A stretch of 64,000 nt of DNA from Trichopria drosophilae (GCA_030407085.1 CM059587.1:32337001-32401000); one strand, 5' to 3'. Positions 39,501 through 48,989 are shown, counted from the stretch's first letter. Made by a program: numbers and translations. The notes: generated from the letters alone by a model not told the origin.

Positions 39501-40576
39501 GGGATTCCATCGGTATCAGCATCTCAAATCAGGGCGAATTTTTGTAATCAAATGGAGTATCTCTGTGGCTGTGATAGTTAGAGCTTGATGGATGTTTGAT
39601 TGACACACTGATTGATCAAAAGTAAGATTAATATTATCAGTAGCCTGTTGTCCATTGAATGTCATAAATTGTGGTAAACCATGGTCGTTTTTTATTAAAT
39701 GTACATGGCTCAAAAAGCTTTGACGTTATTACCAATCGATAAACTAGACTCAACAGATCAAATATACTCATTGTAGCAACGATCAGCGAAGGATTTATGA
39801 GAACCATTGAGGATAGTGGTTGACACATCCTTTCTTGGTTGGGATATATTTGCGACATAGAGCATAAAGTGTCATAAAAATATTCAACAGCAGAATCAAT
39901 AGTCATATTCATATTAGCTTTGATTTCATATTCTCGTTAGCTTTGTAAATTTACAATACCGATGCGTAAAAGCCCTACTTGTAGCATGGGTAATAATTTG
40001 ACCCACGCTGTGTGTTGTAAAATTACATTTTCAATTTTGACAGTGTAAAGTTAATTTCTATTTTTTACAGTGTATTGTTAGCGGTTGGTATGACGATTGT
40101 AATATTTATGAATATTTATATGGAATTCCTCATAGTATTAATGTATGAAAAGATATTGATGTAAAAATTTTCATAACTCAATGCTGTAACATAAGAATAA
40201 AGTTTCTGCAGAACCCCAAAGATACATGTTGTAACTAAATAAATTTTTAAGTATTTAATTTGTTAAAAACCGACCCACGTTACATCGTACGTTATTACAT
40301 GTTGTAATATTGTATTGTATCGTAATATTTTGTGTCGTAATATTCAGACCTGTATTTCCAATTTTCAATGTGAAAATAGTTTCGATAGTTTTATAATAAA
40401 TAATATATAAATATTGTTATTTTGTTTTGTTGTAGGGTTTACTGTTAATGCTACAAAACTTGCCAACACAAAATTGGACAGATTCGGATATCGAAATCCT
40501 CGTCGCGGAGGCTTACAAGTTAAAGTTTACGTTTGCCGATGCGCCTAATCATCTACACGCCCACGAGTCCAGGTGA
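27513..40576 (+). CDS. TBC1D22: TBC1D22 family Rab GTPase-activating protein
   Basis: TBC-domain protein that stimulates GTP hydrolysis by Rab GTPases; vertebrate TBC1D22A/B act at the Golgi with ACBD3 and 14-3-3. Exons: 27513-27595, 29546-30039, 31412-31539, 31598-31852, 34792-35041, 35367-35590, 40436-40576. Phases sum to 525 codons (524 aa; the human paralogues are slightly over 500). The N-terminus has FWKK....VPGR, matching the family start, which fixes the first exon and the ATG. An acidic SFQDFQESVDDAWDSGDDE stretch and a low-complexity region follow. The TBC domain spans about residues 222-470: IHIDIPR carries arginine finger R285, and GYVQ carries glutamine finger Q320. The protein ends after FADAPNHLH, close to the family end FADAPNHY. 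Introns 2, 4 and 6 contain large foldback elements and LINE pieces, yet every exon is intact. The gene is divergent from KDM7 and convergent with PARS2. No poly(A) signal was clear in the 3' flank. Confidence 0.95.
27640..28242 (+). mobile_element. LINE 3' fragment L4 with internal deletion
   Basis: In TBC1D22 intron 1. The frame has FINDI...VVLYADDIKLYN joined directly to IKRLEAVQRKCLRFLSFK, so the thumb region between them is deleted. The C-terminal part has a frame change near 28010. It ends with GGGCAGTTACTGCCC, CGTTTATAA and (AATA)n. Confidence 0.85.
28264..29442. mobile_element. foldback with CGAGGGGTCAACCACTG ends and ATTCCC satellite
   Basis: The ends CGAGGGGTCAACCACTG and CAGTGGTTGACCCCTCG are exact complements. 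Next to both ends are diverged tandem runs of ATTCCCA/ATATTCCC (about 28310-28430 and 29300-29405). The middle is AT-rich and non-coding. It fills most of TBC1D22 intron 1. Confidence 0.75.
30054..31347. mobile_element. TTAA-type foldback, family A copy 1
   Basis: Arms of about 640 bp. CATTAACGCCTGAAATGGCA at left pairs with its complement ending ...GGCGTTAATGGG, followed by TTAA at 31348-31351. About 90 percent arm identity by eye near the ends. Internal GAGGTCGCTCTTCAAG on both arms. A second copy lies at 42761-44040. TBC1D22 intron 2. Confidence 0.8.
31923..34683. mobile_element. TTAA-flanked foldback with LINE in its loop
   Basis: TTAA at 31919-31922 and 34684-34687. The ends are CCCATTAACGTCAAG.AGGA and complement. 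The arms are 31923 to about 32560 and about 34030-34683 (AATTTTTTCTAAAGTCTACA and its complement near the centre). The 1.4 kb between them is LINE L5. In TBC1D22 intron 4. Confidence 0.8.
32588..34021 (+). mobile_element. LINE fragment L5
   Basis: Starts inside the palm of a reverse transcriptase (KAFDTLNHEILLAK), with [20 protein letters not shown]. The YADD segment is missing: the frame stops after TKIIC and resumes with SWNELSVEASEKYLKLQ. The thumb region (VPFGCYIDSIP, KYLGVEIDSNLKW) runs to a stop at 33670. The 3' tail is (ATTCT)n at about 33995-34021. Truncated 5' end. Confidence 0.85.
35995..36016. repeat. telomere-like (CCTAA)n run, with mirror at 36480-36501
   Basis: About four CCTAA units in the left foldback arm, mirrored as GGTTA units at 36480-36501 in the right arm. 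TTAGG is the usual insect telomere unit, but this is part of a dispersed element, not a chromosome end. Confidence 0.6.
36149..36355. mobile_element. pogo-like MITE, CAGTGGTCCCCC type
   Basis: 207 bp from CAGTGGTCCCCCATCCCC to GGGGGGGAGTACTG, flanked by TA (36147-36148, 36356-36357). The end motif CAATATTTG is mirrored as CAAATATTG. It sits at the centre of the large foldback. Confidence 0.75.
37623..38006. mobile_element. MITE with CTGCCGTACCCCGG ends
   Basis: 384 bp, CTGCCGTACCCCGGAAGAAA to its complement, flanked by AGTG on both sides (a 4 bp duplication). It interrupts the LINE L6 frame between the codons for RRSTTT and NLLLY. Confidence 0.75.
38111..39344. mobile_element. foldback with AAGGGAACCCTCCC ends
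   Basis: Left AAGGGAACCCTCCCGCAGG pairs with right CCTGGGAGGGTTCCCTT. The arms share AACTTGGCACATCGAAAGGT and the GGGGTCGCTGAATACGAAT cassette in both orientations. Middle non-coding. Inserted in LINE L6. Confidence 0.75.
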
Positions 40577-41728
40577 CCGAGCCTATGTGCCGTTAGGTAA
40601 CAGAGTTGCGAACAATCGTCGTTTGGCGTGAAAAGTCAAACCGACAAAGATTTTAAATCTCAGTGTTTTTCCTATCCATCGGTTACGTCTCGCTCGAGGC
40701 CTATTTCGTCATCGGCCTTTTTCGACATCAGTAAATACAACGAATTTCATTTCAGACCACGTTTAATTTATCCGCCTCGTATATCGAAATTCGAAGGAAA
40801 ATGGCGATGGTCGTATATAAAAGGTGCCTTTTCTCGAGAAAGTTTCTGAATTTGTCCAACCGTGAAAATTGAAACCGAAACGTATAATGAAAAGCTTTGT
40901 ATGAATTGCAATTTTATATCAAAAGGAAAAGAATGTGTAAAGTTGAAAATTGTGAATTAATCGTGGTGCGACATGATTTAGAGATTCTGCAAAAGGTAAC
41001 CGATCATCAGTTTTTAATTAACTCGATCGCTGAAAGTGTTCAGAAGATTCTAAGATCGTTAGCATCAGTTTCAAGAAACAACGGTCGGGTGTATTTTCAT
41101 GCGGACGTTTTTGAATACACCGTTGGTGTAGCTTACGGCCAATTAAATATAGTAATGTGACTTCTTTTTATGCGAATCTCTACGACAATGAAGTAAATTT
41201 AAGTTTATAAACTTGTTACGTGGCTAAAGAACGGCGCTGTAGGGCAGATTCCTACTTCATTTTTACAATTAAAATCTCGTGAATTGTTATTAAAAAAAAA
41301 AATTCGTAGCGGGGTGGTGGGCGTTAATTTTTAAGTCTTTGTTATTACCTTTAGGTTTTAATCCCGTTAATTGTTACGTCCCTTTTTACAAGATCCTAAT
41401 GTTGCGTTCATAAGCCATTTTTATATAAAAGCGTTGAGGACTGCAAATATTTTTTAAAAAATCACGAGTCGCGATGGACTCGTGTACATTGTTCTTCAGT
41501 TTAACGGTCTTCGATCTTAGGTTTTATTTTTCTAACGTGCAATGTATTCAATATTTTCAATCTAATGAATTTTTATATGTCGGTTACATGACACGATTGT
41601 CATTGTGTAATATAGAGTTTTGTAATAAGCGGTTGTTCGGAATATATTGAATATATTGCACTCGTAGAATAGAGGATAAATTTTGAACGCTATTTTGTAA
41701 ACTAACCTTTTCCTGATTTTCTTTTCAA

Positions 41729-41902
41729 TTACTTCTTTTGTGCTCTGGAATTATTTACCTTCGTCAAGTTTTCAGCATCTAAAATATAGGACTGAATCAT
41801 TTCGAAATACGAACTTACCAGTTTATCGAGTGACAAATCGGTTGTAATAAAGTTAGTGCCATAGTGTTTAAAAGTGTTTTGTTTCCTAGAAAACCAATTC
41901 AT
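41729..41902 (-). other. possible small coding exon of unknown function
   Basis: An ATG-initiated frame of 57 codons starts 17 bases beyond the PARS2 stop on the same strand, at 41902, with MNWFSRKQNTFKHYG. It contains a strong GTAAGT splice-donor match after DLSLDKL (near 41817) and a second donor-like GTAAAT after ENLTK. Beyond a possible acceptor (ATTCCAG, near 41745) another open stretch of more than 50 codons continues leftward. I do not recognise the protein. It could equally be PARS2 3' UTR or antisense to the TBC1D22 3' UTR. Confidence 0.22.
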
Positions 41903-41918
41903 CGATTTCAACTAAATT

Positions 41919-44900
41919 TTATTGATTTAACCGAATATTTTCTTTAACATTATCTTTAAAATAATCTACGATGCCTTGGATATCGACATTAATAAAACTG
42001 GAAGTATATACATTGTGAAGTTCAAACGTGGGCTGGGATGATATCGATGATTTTCCTATTACTATCGCATGCGGATATCCGGTTCTTCGGGCATCGATAA
42101 GTCTTTTACCAATCGTGTACTCCGTTCTATCGTCGATTATGATATCTACATCCGAATCTTGAAAAATGTTACAGATGTCATCGACGTAGTGCGTGGAAAT
42201 CTCTTCTTTACTTCCTTTCTGAAATTTTAAAAAGAACAACAAAATATTTGACATTCAAAATTTAGAGGAATACTGTACCTTTGGAGGAATTATACAAATT
42301 TGATACGGAGCAAGTTTCGCAGGCCACCGCAACTCGACATCTGTCGATAAAATCTCAAGAGCAGTGGCAATAATTCTTGTTAATCCTAAACCGTAACAAC
42401 CCATTATCAACGGTCTTTTTTCGTGGTCACTGTTAACGTAATCAGCCTTTAGCGGAACGGAATATTTTGTTCCTAGCAAGAACGCATGGCCCACCTGCGT
42501 AATTAAGTTTTATGATGATATTTGAGGGCACGTTGAGCTTCGATTGAGTTCAACCCATAAGTCCCCCGACTTCTCGGTTTTTTGTAGGCATCTTTTTTTA
42601 TTTGTCTCGCGGTTATTTTAAGCCATAAATGAAAATAATCGCCGGAGGGAAACCCAAAATATCTTGATTTTTCATATTTTCTAGTTTTTTTACATGAATG
42701 TTTATATTTTGGCTCTAGAAAGACAATCCCGAAATTGTTTGAATACTTTCATAGTTTTAACCCATTAACGCCTGAAATGGCATTTTTTATACTTCATTAT
42801 CAATCAAGTATTTCATATCAAAATCGAAGTTGAAAACAATTGAGAGGTGCGTATCCTATTGTTTTCGAGGTCGCTCTTCAAGATTCCCAGGTCGAAATTG
42901 AGTTTCAGCCATAAGGAATTCCAATATGGTGCCGAACTTTTTAAAAAATTCCAAAAAATTGGGAATTATTTATTCCTATCAATTTTTTTCGACTCTGAAC
43001 AAAGGTGAACAAAATACTTCAATTTTAAGGAAAAATGTTACTTTTATACCCCACATCATTGTAACGACCTCAAAATGGCGTCAACAATGAAAATTTATTT
43101 GAAAAATTACTGAACGTTCCAACTCAAAAACTACATGCTGTTATAAATAAATGCTAACAATGAAAAGTTCTTAGAATTAATCGAGAAATATAGTGGAATT
43201 TTTTCAGATTTTTGTGATGACATTTTGAGAAATTTTTTTTCAACATTTTTTTCAAAGTCATAATTTATTTATGAAAAATTCTGAAAAAAATTTGGTGTAT
43301 TCACTTATGAATTCTACGAGTTTTTTGTTCTTTGCAATTTTTTCCAAAAGTTAATAGTTTTTGGGGGAAAAAAATCCTAAACTGTAATATTTGAAATTCA
43401 TTTCCTCGAAAATTATCAACTTTTCGAAAAAAATTGCAAAGAACAAATAACTCTTAGAATTCATCAGAGAAGACACTAAATTTTTTTCAGAATTTTTTTG
43501 TAAATAAATTACAATTTTGAAAAAAATGTTGAAAAAAAATTTCTCAAAATGTCATCACAAAAATCTGAAAAAATTCCACTATATTTCTCGATTAATTCTA
43601 AGAACTTTTCATTCTTAGCATTTTTTTATAACAGCATGTAGTTTTTGAGTTAGAACGTTCAGAAATTTTTCAAAGAAATTTTCATTGTTGACGCCATTTT
43701 GAGGTCATTAGAATGATGTAGGGTATAAAAGTAAAATTTTTCCTTAAAATTGAAGTATTTTGTTCAACTTTGTTCAGAGTTTCAATAGAATCGCAATATT
43801 CTAATAGCTCGAAAAAAATTGTTAAGTATAAAAAATTCCCAATTTTTTGGAAATTTTGTTCATATTCGGCGCCATATCGGAATTTCTGATGGCTGAAACT
43901 CAATTTTGACCTCGGAATCTTGAAGAGCGACCTCGAAAACAATAGGATATGTACCTTTCAATTGTTTTCAACTTTGATTTTCATACGAAATACTTGATTG
44001 AAAATGAAGTATAAAAATTGCCATTTCAGGCGTTAATGGGTTAAACTCGAAATATTTACGAAAATAGGCAAATCTGACCTCAGATTTAAAATGGCCGACC
44101 AAAATATAAAAAGTTACTCAATCGAGATGAAACTGTATTCGCCATTTTGAATTCTAAAAATCTGAGGTCAAATTCTTAATCTCCGACCTTGAAAAGCCCC
44201 GAGTGTCCAGTTTCGTCTCGATCTAATAAGTTTTTACATTTCAGTCCGCCATATTGGATCCACCATTTTAAATTTTGGAAATTTGAGGTAAGAATCTGCG
44301 ACCTTATAAAGCCCCAAGTACTCAGTTTCATCTCGATCGAGTAACTTTTTATATTCTGGTAGGCCATTTTGAATCCGCCATTTTGCATTATGAAAATCTG
44401 AGGTCAGATTCGTAATCAGCGACCCCAAAACCCCCGAGTAACAGATTCCAGCTGGTTTCCACGGAAAGAAAACTGTATTCTTCAAAGGGTTGCAACGTGC
44501 GGTGAGCGTCGAATAAATATATTTAAAACCTGTGTACTTCAAGTCTTTCTAACTCATAAACTATAATAGATAGAAAGATTTCATTTTTTAAGAATTGTTT
44601 AGAAATACGTCTACTCGAACTCGTTTTTTCCGATTTTTCAATTGACATTTATTAACAAAGTTAATCAACAATATGTGAAAGTTGAGGCACATTCTACTGA
44701 ATATTTTCCTTAGAACGTACCTTCAAAGGACTCTAACTTTGGAACGAAATGAGATATAGCAATCTTTTTTATCAGTTTTATAGATAATTGTGTGTACTTT
44801 AATTTGTCCTTGAGCTATTTTGTCGCAGAATGCATAGAAAAAATTATATTTACAAAAAACCAATAAAAACGACTTTTTTTGCCTATTTTCGTAAATATTT

Positions 44901-47062
44901 CGAGTTTAAAACTATGGAAGTATTCAAACCATTTCGGGATTGTCTTTCTAGAGCCAAAATATAAACGGTCGTGTAAAAAAACTAGATCTAAACGTTATTA
45001 GGATGAAAATATTTGCAGTAACCTTTAAAAAAATATGAAAAATCAAGATATTTTGGGTTTCCCTCCGGCGATTATTTTCATTTATGGCTTAAAATAACCG
45101 TGAGATAAATAAAAAAAGATGCCTACGAAAAACCGCGAAGTTGGGGGACTTTTGGGTTGAACTCAATTGAAGCTCACCATGAGGGATTGCAGGTAAAAAA
45201 TCAATTCAACGTTACCTCGACAGAATTACTCGAGACAAGATTTCCTTTGCAATGCGGACAACTGTCGCTATCGTGTACAGCTTGATTAACGTAGTGATTG
45301 CAGTCGATGCAATTTAATATAGTATCCTCTCCAATATTTGTCAGGTAATGATACTCGTGGGTGATGGAACCACCGATGATACCTGCATCACCAACGACTT
45401 TCATGAAAGGTATATTCAAACGTTGAAATATGTTGTTATATGATTCGCAAACTTTTTCGTAAGTTTCTCGGGCACTAGTGTCATCCTTGTCAAATGTGTA
45501 CAAGTCCTTCATGAAAAACTCTTTCGACCTTAAAAAACCTAAACGAGGTTTCATTTCATCTCGCCATTTATTTGACATTTGATATAATCTGAGAGGTAAA
45601 ATTTTTGGAGAGATCGGACCCACTTTCATTATTAAATCGGTAATCGATTCTTCGTAAGTCTGGAATATAATGTAAATAAGATTATAAATTAAAAAGTATG
45701 TAAAATTAAAATGTAAATTTAAGGATGTGTGACGAGTATTAGTTAATCGTAATGTTATTTTTTAAAAATATCACGTTTCAAAGTATTACAAGACAAAATA
45801 TTACCAGAAAAATTATTATGATTAAAAAGATTCATTAATGTTAACACATGAAAAAATTAATAAATTAAAAAAGATAAATAACAATTTATATATAGTTGAT
45901 GAATTCACTGCTAAAAAATAACCTATAAATATATCAAGATAAAAACTAGTTGCAAAATAAATAAAAATATTCGGATAAATAATAATCGTTACAAAAAATA
46001 ATAAATCACATATATTTTAAAACAAAAATAAATAACATATAAAAATGTAAATAAAAAATTTAAAAGTGACTATCACATTATTCAATCATCGAAAACAATG
46101 CACAATAATTACACATAATATATCTCAATTTTCTCTTAATTTGAAAAGAAATATCAGTATTGTTTGAGCACTTGGCAATAGATCGTGTCAGAAATGACTT
46201 TGTAACGTACTAAACCAAAAAGGTTCGAAACTTTTAAACCACAATGGTTATTAAAATTCCGTAATTACTATTTAGTACAGTTAAGCGTAAAATTAGTTCA
46301 TAACAATTTCATTTAATGAAAATTAAATAATTAGTTTTGAAATCATAAAATCTAATTTTAACAATTTCCTAGAAATATTAATTATAAAATTAATTTAAAT
46401 AACATTTTTGATAATAATATTTTTGACTGTAATATTTTGGACTGAAATATTTTGTCGTAACATTTCGTTATATATTGTCCAAGTCCCAAATTGAATGGTA
46501 GTAAAAAACAAATTAATTTACACAATACGAACTGAACAAATTTATACAATTACGAATTAATAATAAATTTCAACTTACAGGACTAAGAATATATTTTTTA
46601 TTATGTCGGTCGCAGACTTTAAATAATTCTGGTTGAGCCTGAGTAAGCCTCGACGTTTTTTCCAGTAGCTTTTCTCGAGTCAAAGATGGTAACATTAATT
46701 TTTGTGCTTCTATTAATTCCATTTCCTCATCAACCAAATTTATCAGCTTCTGCAATACTCGGGTACCCAGTGGTAGCATAGCGTACATTCCGGGACTCAT
46801 ATTTCGAATTATACCAACATCGATCATTAGCTGAAATTGATATTGACTATAAATAGAAATTAAAAAGTGCACGTTTAATTATTTTCTATATGAATTAATT
46901 ACTATGCCATGCAAATTAGTTTTTAATTAACAATTAGCAATTATTTACCTGATAACTTTTGGATACGAGTTCTGTTTTTCTTACAGTATCTTTAGATATG
47001 GGATTTGTTGGCTGAAAAAGCCGAGATACCCGGGCGATATTTTTTAAAACGTTGTTAGCCAT
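41919..47062 (-). CDS. PARS2: mitochondrial prolyl-tRNA synthetase
   Basis: Charges mitochondrial tRNA-Pro with proline. Exons in transcript order: 47062-46949, 46830-46579, 45659-45216, 42494-42279, 42218-41919. All introns are phase 0 and give 441 aa plus stop (human PARS2 is 475). The N-terminus MANNVLKNIARVSRLF is basic and amphipathic, as expected of a mitochondrial presequence. Class II motif 2 lies at about residues 152-174 (R161, R166, E169, MKD), and motif 3 at about 300-315 (GCYGLGLTR). A CxxC...CxxC pair (CIDC, CPHC) sits where the human protein has one, near residue 250. The last exon is the anticodon-binding domain (DDRT...GKRL..A...GYP). One oddity is that the usual THEE of the active-site loop reads TYEE at 123-126. 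The 2.7 kb intron between exons 3 and 4 is almost filled by two nested foldbacks. A possible AATAAA on this strand lies at 41523-41528. Confidence 0.95.
42761..44040. mobile_element. TTAA-flanked foldback, family A copy 2
   Basis: TTAA at 42757-42760 and 44041-44044. The ends are CCCATTAACGCCTGAAATGG and complement. The arms are about 640 bp and very like the copy at 30054-31347. The outer palindrome's other arm keeps the uninterrupted site near 44905. Confidence 0.85.
44085..44440 (-). repeat. tandem ATGGCGG-type satellite
   Basis: Three diverged units read on the minus strand (ATCGAGATGAAACT, GGG..T.CA.AGGTCGC, AAAATGGCGGATTCAAAATG), the same unit type as at 20225-20640. Confidence 0.65.
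45660..46578. other. PARS2 intron 2, AT-rich
   Basis: Very AT-rich with many AAAAATAAATAA-like stretches. No gene, clear inverted repeat or LINE fragment seen. Confidence 0.5.
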
Positions 47063-47415
47063 TATTATTGATTGTTTTGTTTTTATTTTAAAAGTTCAAA
47101 ATATTTAAATTTTGCATAGAAAATATACACATTATGCCATCGAATATCGTATATGCAAGACCAGATGGAACCTATCCTACATAGTGCCGTGGTGCCGTTT
47201 AAATTGGAAATCTCATGAGAACGGATACGACGGAGATACAATCTTAAGGTGGAATCGCATGAGGCACATATAAAAATCCCTAGATAGGGACTTTTACAAG
47301 ATGGTATATTTTTCTGTTTACTACTAGTGTAATTTTGGTATTATACATGTTTAATTGAGAATCTCGAAAATGTAATATTGTCTTTTAATATTAGCCAACT
47401 GTAATAGATGTTTAA

Positions 47416-48637
47416 CCCATTAACGCCCAAAACTTGTAAAATTTTAGTCTAACTTTGAATGTAGCATCAAACTTAGAAAAAAAATGTTCATAAAAGGTAG
47501 AAAATGTTATTATGCACGTACTACAAGATCCCATGCTCATATTTTACTTTTTTCCACGAGGAAACTCAATATGGCGGTGTTTTTGTGAAAAAAAAACGGG
47601 GAAAATAATTTTTTGTTTTTTAATCAATATTTTACACCGAAAACGTTATTTAAAATGGCACAAACTATTTGAACTTTCAAAATGAGCGTTAATATATACA
47701 ATAAATTCAAAATGGCTGCTCCAAAATGGCGATTAGTGCACACAAATTTTGTTCACGGGCAGAAAATATACAAATTTTTTTCCGAAATGTATAAAACTCG
47801 ATATTTGGGTGTTGTTAGGATCGCTGATTACATACCCGCTTATGACTTTTCAAAATAAAAAATGGCGGACCCAATAAGGCGTACAAAGATCCAAGATTAT
47901 TGTCAAAATATACGAAAATCGGTATTTTGGGGTTTTAGGATCGCTGATTACGGATATGTACGTTTACGATTATTCAAAGACCAAAATGAAGGATCCAAAA
48001 TGGCGGAGAAAAATTTAAAACTGAATAGTTTTGAGGATAAGATTAGTAATCCATTCATGGTTTTCAATGGAATACAGTTCTGCCTGTTAAACACTTTCAA
48101 CACTACTTTTTCCGTATTATCATAGGTAAAGATGCAAGACACAGACAGATTGATTTGACCCTTTTCTGTAGGGTAAGAAATTTCCTATAAAAAGTCAGAG
48201 CAATATAGATAAACAGCTTAGGATAGCGATCCTAAAAAAACCCCATATACCGATTTTCGTATATTTTAACAATAATTTTGAAACTTGGTTCGCCATTTTG
48301 GAGCCGCCATTTTGAATTTATTGCATGTACTAACGCTCATTTTGAAAGTTCAAATAGTTTGGGCCATTTTGTGCCACTTTTTGTTACATCTAAATAACGT
48401 TTTCGCTGTGAAATATTGATTAAAAAAAAACAATGATTTTCCAGTTTTTTTTTTCACAGAAAAACCGCCATATTGAGTTTCATCGTGGAAAAGGGTAAAC
48501 TCTGAGTATGGGATCTTGTAAAACGACCTATAAAACATAAACACTTGCTGCCCCTTATGAAAATGTTTCTTATAGGTCAAAGTTTGATGCTACCTCAAAG
48601 TTAGACTAAAATTTTACAAGTTTTGGGCGTTAACGTG
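47416..48637. mobile_element. TTAA-flanked foldback upstream of PARS2
   Basis: TTAA at 47412-47415 and 48638-48641. Left CCCATTAACGCCCAAAACTT pairs with right AAGTTTTGGGCGTTAACGTG. The arms share AAATTTTAGTCTAACTTTGA and AAATGGCACAAA, with ATGGCGG-type blocks near the middle. It lies between the divergent PARS2 and Arp1 genes. Confidence 0.8.
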
Positions 48638-48989
48638 TTAAGAGTATAATTTCTGTTCGAACTTCTCTAGATAATTTCAAATTTCTTGACTATATCAAAT
48701 TTCACTAATTTTAAGCAATTTATCTAATTTAAACTTAAGTGGTAGTAAACTTTTTCGCGAGTATTAAGATTACATAAATTCGCAGTATACATGCACATAT
48801 TTTCATCCATTTCCTTGTAAAAATAAAAAAGTTCAATACGTTGAAAATGTCTAAATTAATGTTTCATTTGCCATTCAAAATACTTTATACTTTTTACAAG
48901 CGTGATTTTAGGCATTTTGAACACGTCGAACACCTGGTAAAAATGTACGGTCGAATAAATGAATAAATTCTATAAATTCAAGCTTGGAT

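Larger units (their letters stand above)
36930..39960 (-). mobile_element. LINE L6 split by two MITEs
   Basis: Reading leftwards: linker (ITATEILHLITKIRPDL), palm start (FITPIFKTGQ...ENYHPITI, broken by stops), then a MITE at 39344-38111, then ATKKITNLISNKLSSHQHGF, a MITE at 38006-37623, then DSIYTDISKAFDRVTHN, SGVPEGSHLGPISFLMFIND and remnants of the thumb (CLQLQADLNYINEW) to about 36930. Several stops and shifts make it dead. It lies in the middle of the CACTG element. Confidence 0.85.
36529..40072. mobile_element. element with CACTGTAAAAAAT inverted ends, carrying a LINE
   Basis: Starts CACTGTAAAAAATGGCAA and ends ATTTTTTACAGTG. GCTGTAAAATT-like motifs repeat inside the left part, and GGTGGGTCAAA near 36925 pairs with TTTGACCCAC near 40000. 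The centre is LINE L6. The flanks share ATTGTTAGCGGTTGG on both sides. A small relative is at 49503-49924. Confidence 0.6.
35672..40363. mobile_element. large foldback hosting nested insertions
   Basis: Left arm about 35672-36146 (AAATACAG...TATTACAACACG, CTTTGGGGTTCTGC, CATGCCAACCACTAAC). The right arm is split into about 36356-36528 and 40073-40363 with the complementary order. In between sit a pogo-like MITE at the centre and the CACTG element in the right arm. TBC1D22 intron 6. Confidence 0.75.
42554..45156. mobile_element. outer foldback in PARS2 intron, host of a second foldback
   Basis: Left CCCATAAGTCCCCCGACTTC pairs with right GAAGTTGGGGGACTTTTGGG; both flanks carry degenerate TTAA (TTCAA/TTGAA). 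Arm blocks include TCGCCGGAGGGAAACCCAAA and AAAGACAATCCCGAAAT. The left arm is cut by the family A foldback at 42761-44040. ATGGCGG-type satellite lies around 44085-44440. Confidence 0.8.

Noticed and set aside
40897..41160. 87-codon plus-strand frame after TBC1D22
   Set aside because: Lies in the 3' untranslated flank, no recognised motif, no splice link; treated as chance.
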